From: Cladopsammia gracilis
Lineage: Eukaryota; Cnidaria; Anthozoa; Scleractinia; Dendrophylliidae
Assembly (NCBI GenBank): GCA_022457155.1
Contig: JAJGOT010000440.1
Coordinates: forward strand, 372,001-436,000
Length of the DNA stretch: 64,000 bases
Reading direction: 5' to 3'
Both the position numbers and the translations under genes were made by a program. Under the pieces are notes generated by a model that was not told where the DNA came from, searched no databases, and was given only the letters and a program-made list of their open reading frames with translations. Positions 59,989-64,000 of this stretch are shown piece after piece (within the stretch, counting starts at the first letter, position 1; the number at the start of each line of letters is the position of its first letter).

Positions 59989-60199
59989 GTAGTTTGAGCA
60001 TTAGTATTATTACTATTATATTATAAAACTGTCTCTGAGTCAATGCAGAGCAAAAAGGCTAGTCATATAAATGCCCAAATTCGCTAAAAAATTGATGCGG
60101 TGTAACATGGGTGCGCGGACGATTTTCTTCGCACAGTTTTTCGGTTGCAAGTTGTTGAAGCTGATTCAAATTGCCATGTTTTGCATGCTAAATCTCTAA

Positions 60200-61163
60200 G
60201 GGACGGACCATTATTTTTCTGGAGGGGGAGGGGGGGGGGGGGGGGGGGGAGATGAGAAATATTGAAAAAAAAATTGTTTGCAGGGCCTGAAGAGACAAAA
60301 TAAATTGTTTGCAAACACGATATGTGTAAAAAAAAATGTTTGCAGAGTCAGATAAATTATTAAAAAATATTAGTTCCAAAACTAAATATTGCTCAGTGAT
60401 AGTTCTTTCCATTTGGCTGCACAAGACAACTCCTTCACCTTGCCTTCGCAAAAAGCAGCCAAAAAACTCTTCGTTGTGCCAGAGCTTAAGGTCAGAATCT
60501 CAACTGGTTTTCATTCAAGGAATACCGCTTGCCTTGCCATTTAACGTTGACATTCTGTCCGAGAAGTGGGCGAGTTTCAGAAGTCTGTCATCTTCCTGAC
60601 GATATCACCATCAAAGCTAATGGGTCAATAACTGTTTACAAGCTAGTTATTTGGAGTAACCTATGGCGATGGGAATCATTTTAAATCAGCAATGTGCCTG
60701 CCTTCACCGCTGGTACCACAGCTAGGCCGGGTGATACGAGTATGATGGCCTGTGCGAACAACGTCAAAAGAGGATCAGAACTTCGGTACTGTGGAATTGC
60801 GAAAAAGCCTGCTACTCCCTTTGCCTGATTTCCTGTCGTATGCCCTTTATTTGCGCCAGTAGCTACGTAGGAATTAAAACGGTGAATCGTGTATAAAGGA
60901 ACAACAAACTATAAATTACAAGGAGCGCATGTGGCCAAAATAATTGGCTATAGCCCTATTGATTTTTTTTTAGAAAAATAGCTTACCTCAATTCTTTTTA
61001 GCACCAGAGAAGATAGCACTGTAAAAAAATGAAAAAAAAAAAATGTTTGCAGAAAGGTGCTCTCGGAAAAAAATGATTGCAGAGGCGCATAAATTAAAAA
61101 AAAAAAATTGTTTGCAGAGGAAAATTTCTCATCCCCCCCTCCAGAAAAATAATAGTCCGTCCC
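60200..61163. mobile_element. 964-bp PIF/Harbinger-like non-autonomous element
   Basis: The ends GGGACGGACCATTATTTTTC and GAAAAATAATAGTCCGTCCC extend to TGGAGGGGG / CCCCCTCCA, about 29 bp with one mismatch. TAA is duplicated outside (60197-60199 and 61164-61166). Sub-terminal A-rich TTGTTTGCAG repeats occur at 60270-60350 and 61040-61120 in opposite orientation relative to the ends. No transposase is visible. A poly-G run lies at 60231-60249. Confidence 0.8.
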
Positions 61164-61780
61164 TAAGAGTCAATGGGTTTAAATTCTAAATTTTAATTTT
61201 CTGGTCTAAACAGTGAGATGGTTGTCATTGCCCTTGTCATCGACTTCCTCGAGGGGGAGGGGAGGGGGATGTTTGTGGGGGAATTCGGGAATTTTATTTG
61301 AGAGGACTTTAAAGTATACAATATATGCCTTTGTGGTGGGGAAAATTCGGAGCATTTCAGTCTATGTGTCCCAGGTCTGATTTTGGGAGCTCTTTCTTCT
61401 ACAACAATGTGATTGTATCATCTGGGTTTGGTCTTGATGAGAGCTTCCCATCCCTAACATACTGGGACTTTGCTAGAAATAAATGACCCACGCCCCACGG
61501 GGAACAGAACAAGGAGAGCACGAAAGTGCAATTGCAATAAGATGCTGATTTTTGGCAAGCGGGCATTTTTTCGTTATGCTCTTTCCAAAAATCTCATCAA
61601 ATCCCATAATTTCACAACTTTTAGAACTCTTTGGCGCCTCAAAGTCTGGGATTTTCATTTTTTTTGTACGTTCCCACAACAGCACGTGACAAGCGACATT
61701 CCCTCTTCAGCTTTTTTTTTTTTTGCGCGGCGATATCTACAACCTTTGCCGTTTTCAGCATCAAATCGTAGCGCAGAACC

Positions 61781-62261
61781 ATGAAGCGAACTCGGTATCT
61801 ACAGCAAATTTTAGCTTCTCACACGAATCCTGCGACCATGGGCAAGCTCATGACAGTGCTTGTCCGCTGCAACAAACTTACGGAAATTGAGCGTTTGTTG
61901 ATGTGTCTTCCAAATACTAAAGAGTACAACGACAACGAAGAAATTACAAGGGCTAAGATTACTCTCGCCTGGAACAAAAAAGACGTGCAGACAGTGTACA
62001 GACTTATAGAGGTGCATGAAGTCCTAAAGGATAACGTTTGTTTAACGTTTTCACAGTTATTTTGAAGACTTTTGAACACTTGTTCATTTCGTAAGCGTCG
62101 TACAATTTGTTCATTTCTGTAATTGAAATTCATTTCATTTCTTTGTCATCCTAGGAGGGACGTTTCTCCAACGGCGAAGATCTTATCGAAATATGGGACC
62201 AAGCACATTATTATGAAGAAGATTGTCGTACTGCATTACACAGATATCGCCTCAGAAAAAG
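61781..62261 (+). CDS. Divergent SIX-class homeobox gene, first two exons (SIX domain only)
   Basis: Exons 61781-62035 and 62155-62261 join in frame (phase 0, then 2) and the gene continues beyond the window. The ATG at 61781 has a good context (ACC-ATG-A). The protein aligns by eye with the SIX domain: IERLLMCLPNTKEY, then ITRAKITLAWNKKDVQTVYR, then after the junction EDLIEIWDQAHYYEEDCRTA and LHRYRLRKR. The matching SIX pattern is RFLWSLP, LKAKAVVAFHRGNFRELYK, LQQLW.KAHY.E and KYRVRRK. The donor of exon 1 is a weak GTTTGT. No homeodomain exon was found in 62262-64000. SIX proteins are transcription factors of the PAX-EYA-DACH network (family knowledge). Confidence 0.6.
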
Positions 62262-64000
62262 GTTTGTTTATAAACATTTTATATCACTTTCTTACAAAAC
62301 TTACGATTCGCTTTCGATTCTTCGATGCGTGTTACAAGCAGTTTCGTTTCAAGTTGGTTAGGGTTACATTTGTATTTATACTTTAATTTATAATTTGGCT
62401 GTCATTCAATGGAATGTTTTGTAAATAAAAAACTCGACGTATTGATACATAACTGACATATCTTTTGCTTTGGCAGAGCCGTTTTTCTGAAGTTTAATTA
62501 ATTTTCAAGATGAAAATTTTTTCATTCGCCTTATTTCGTTTGTAATTCTAATTTGTGGAACGTTCGAGGTGAGCGTTTTTTCGTTGCTAAATTTGGTTGC
62601 ACATTTTGCTCAGATTGGATAGGAATTCTATAAAATTTCTTGCTTTCAAAGTTGAGGAATGCAACTGAAAAAAATATTGCGAATGTTGAAACACGAAACA
62701 ACCTGATCTTTTTTTTATTAAACCAAATGAAAGTGGACGAATTTTCTTACTTCAAGTTGGAGATAAAATGTACGTGTGATTTTGAAGTATATTGCTTAGC
62801 AAATATTTACCAAAGTCGATTAATTTACAGCAGCCAAATTTCACTCACGGAAAGAAACCGAGGGGAAATAGACTTACTTCTTTGGCAAGCTGTTTGTTGC
62901 AAGGTTTTCATATTTCCTTCTTAATCGGCCAAAATAATCTTTTCATCATGTTTCGACTGATAGAAATTCCCTAAAAATTATGTTTCTAAAGATACCAAGT
63001 TACAGACTTATTTACCGATATAAAATATCGATAGTTACACCACGTAGATAGGTTATCACATACATTGTACATACGTTTTTGAAAACGATAAAACGGAAGC
63101 TCTGTCAGCGACCTGAGCGGCGATTTATTATTCAACATAAAAAAACTGAAATTCAGACACTGAGACACCAATACACTGGCTGTTTCTTTATTAGAGACGC
63201 ATCCGTCTGGAACGAACTTTTTCGATGTGGTCAAATTTGTGCACTAAGAGTGTTGAAAATGTCAATGCTGTTGACGAATTTTGGTAGATACTTTTTGATA
63301 GGGGTAAAAAATACTGAACCTTACCCAGAGCAAGATCGAGTGCCCTTGTTGTGGAACTCACATATAAAAATGATGGGGTGCTCATCCGAAATGTTTTTGA
63401 AAAACACTGTAAAAGGTACCAGAATCTCGGTTGATGGGCGTGGCTCAAATGGATTTTTAACCCCTAAGAGGTATCAGTTCTAACATAACACTTGTCATAT
63501 CAGTCCTGTCATATTTTTTCGACTCAATACCCTAAAAGGTAACTGCCATAATTTTAACTGTGGTCATTTCAGATTTAAGCACCCGAAGCAGTACCAATCT
63601 CTTAATTTGGACCCTTAAAAGGTAGATGAGCATCTCGTCATTTTTATATGGGAGCTCCCCCCCCCCCCCCGGGTGAGTGCCGGTACATTTTAGTGATTCC
63701 TTTTTTAATTTGCAGTGACCATTCCATTTTCTTATATATGAGTGTTCCAACCCCTCCCAACCCCCACCACACCTCACCCTATCCGACTTAGGTCACACAG
63801 CACTTCCAACACCAGTGGTGGATCCAAACTCCATCATAGCGGGAGGGAAGAGTGAATAATTGAGGCGGGGGGGGGGGGGGAGTGAATAAGTTTGGAGGGG
63901 GGAGAGTGAAAATGTTATAAACTAAAATATTTCTACCCCTTGGGGCCTTATCTTTTTTAAAAGATAATGGGGGAGGCAGGCCCCCAGGGCCAGGTGGGCC
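62262..64000. other. Intron or flank after the SIX-like exons
   Basis: No homeodomain exon or other coding exon was recognised. Poly-C and poly-G runs lie at 63658-63670 and 63869-63881. A possible hAT-type terminus, CAGTGGTGGATCCA, starts at about 63814 and would be cut by the window edge; the following GAGTGAATAA-rich text resembles parts of intron 1 of TRP B and C. Confidence 0.4.

Noticed and set aside
59631..60043. Leu-Leu-Arg, Cys-Tyr-Ala and Ala-Ser-Val repeat proteins in three frames
   Set aside because: All come from one 9-bp minisatellite whose unit length preserves every frame.
61470..61784. 104-codon frame just upstream of the SIX-like gene
   Set aside because: Low-complexity, overlaps the likely 5' UTR of the SIX-like exon 1 and has no known motif.

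Overview
This is a metazoan nuclear window. The genes have GT-AG introns, there are many retroelement and DNA-transposon remnants, and the telomeric motif is TTAGGG. The mix of Penelope-like, LINE and foldback/MITE families, together with expanded ankyrin-TRP channels, suggests a cnidarian, probably an anthozoan such as a stony coral. That assignment is an inference from remembered genome character, not from a search.

Layout. (1) 0.5-4.3 kb, minus: the first five exons of a DDX56-type DEAD-box helicase, running off the left edge, with a 2.3 kb TIR transposon in its third intron. (2) 5.3-12.8 kb, plus: a four-exon ankyrin-TRP-like channel (copy A) head-to-head with DDX56. (3) 14.2-20.9 kb and 24.0-36.7 kb, minus: a segmental duplication carrying two near-identical four-exon paralogues (copies B and C). 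Exon 2 (248 bp) and exon 3 (126 bp) have the same length in all three genes. B and C differ mainly by later insertions: an interstitial telomeric tract and a Mutator-like MITE in or near B, and about 6 kb of nested elements in intron 1 of C (TA-MITE, LINE, hAT-like MITE, Helitron/PIF1-type helicase remnant). (4) 36.7-42.6 kb: nested Penelope-like fragments, a TTAA transposon and MITEs. (5) 42.7-46.8 kb, plus: a reconstructed four-exon gene for a 136-aa membrane protein. (6) 48 kb: an uninterrupted (TG)n tract of about 860 bp. (7) 51.7-53.2 kb: two related non-autonomous transposons with 6-bp target duplications, and an intronless RCHY1/PIRH2-like RING gene. (8) 53.7-59.1 kb: a 5.4 kb TIR-bounded element whose interior is a LINE with an apparently intact endonuclease-RT ORF. 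(9) 60.2-61.2 kb: a PIF/Harbinger-like element. (10) 61.8 kb to the right edge: the first two exons of a divergent SIX-type homeobox gene.

The host genes do not form one pathway: RNA helicase, three cation channels, a small membrane protein, an E3 ligase and a transcription factor. The coherent theme is expansion of a TRP-like channel by duplication, with the duplicate pair acting as an internal control in which empty and filled insertion sites can be read directly. No candidate bacterial-type system or CRISPR array was seen.
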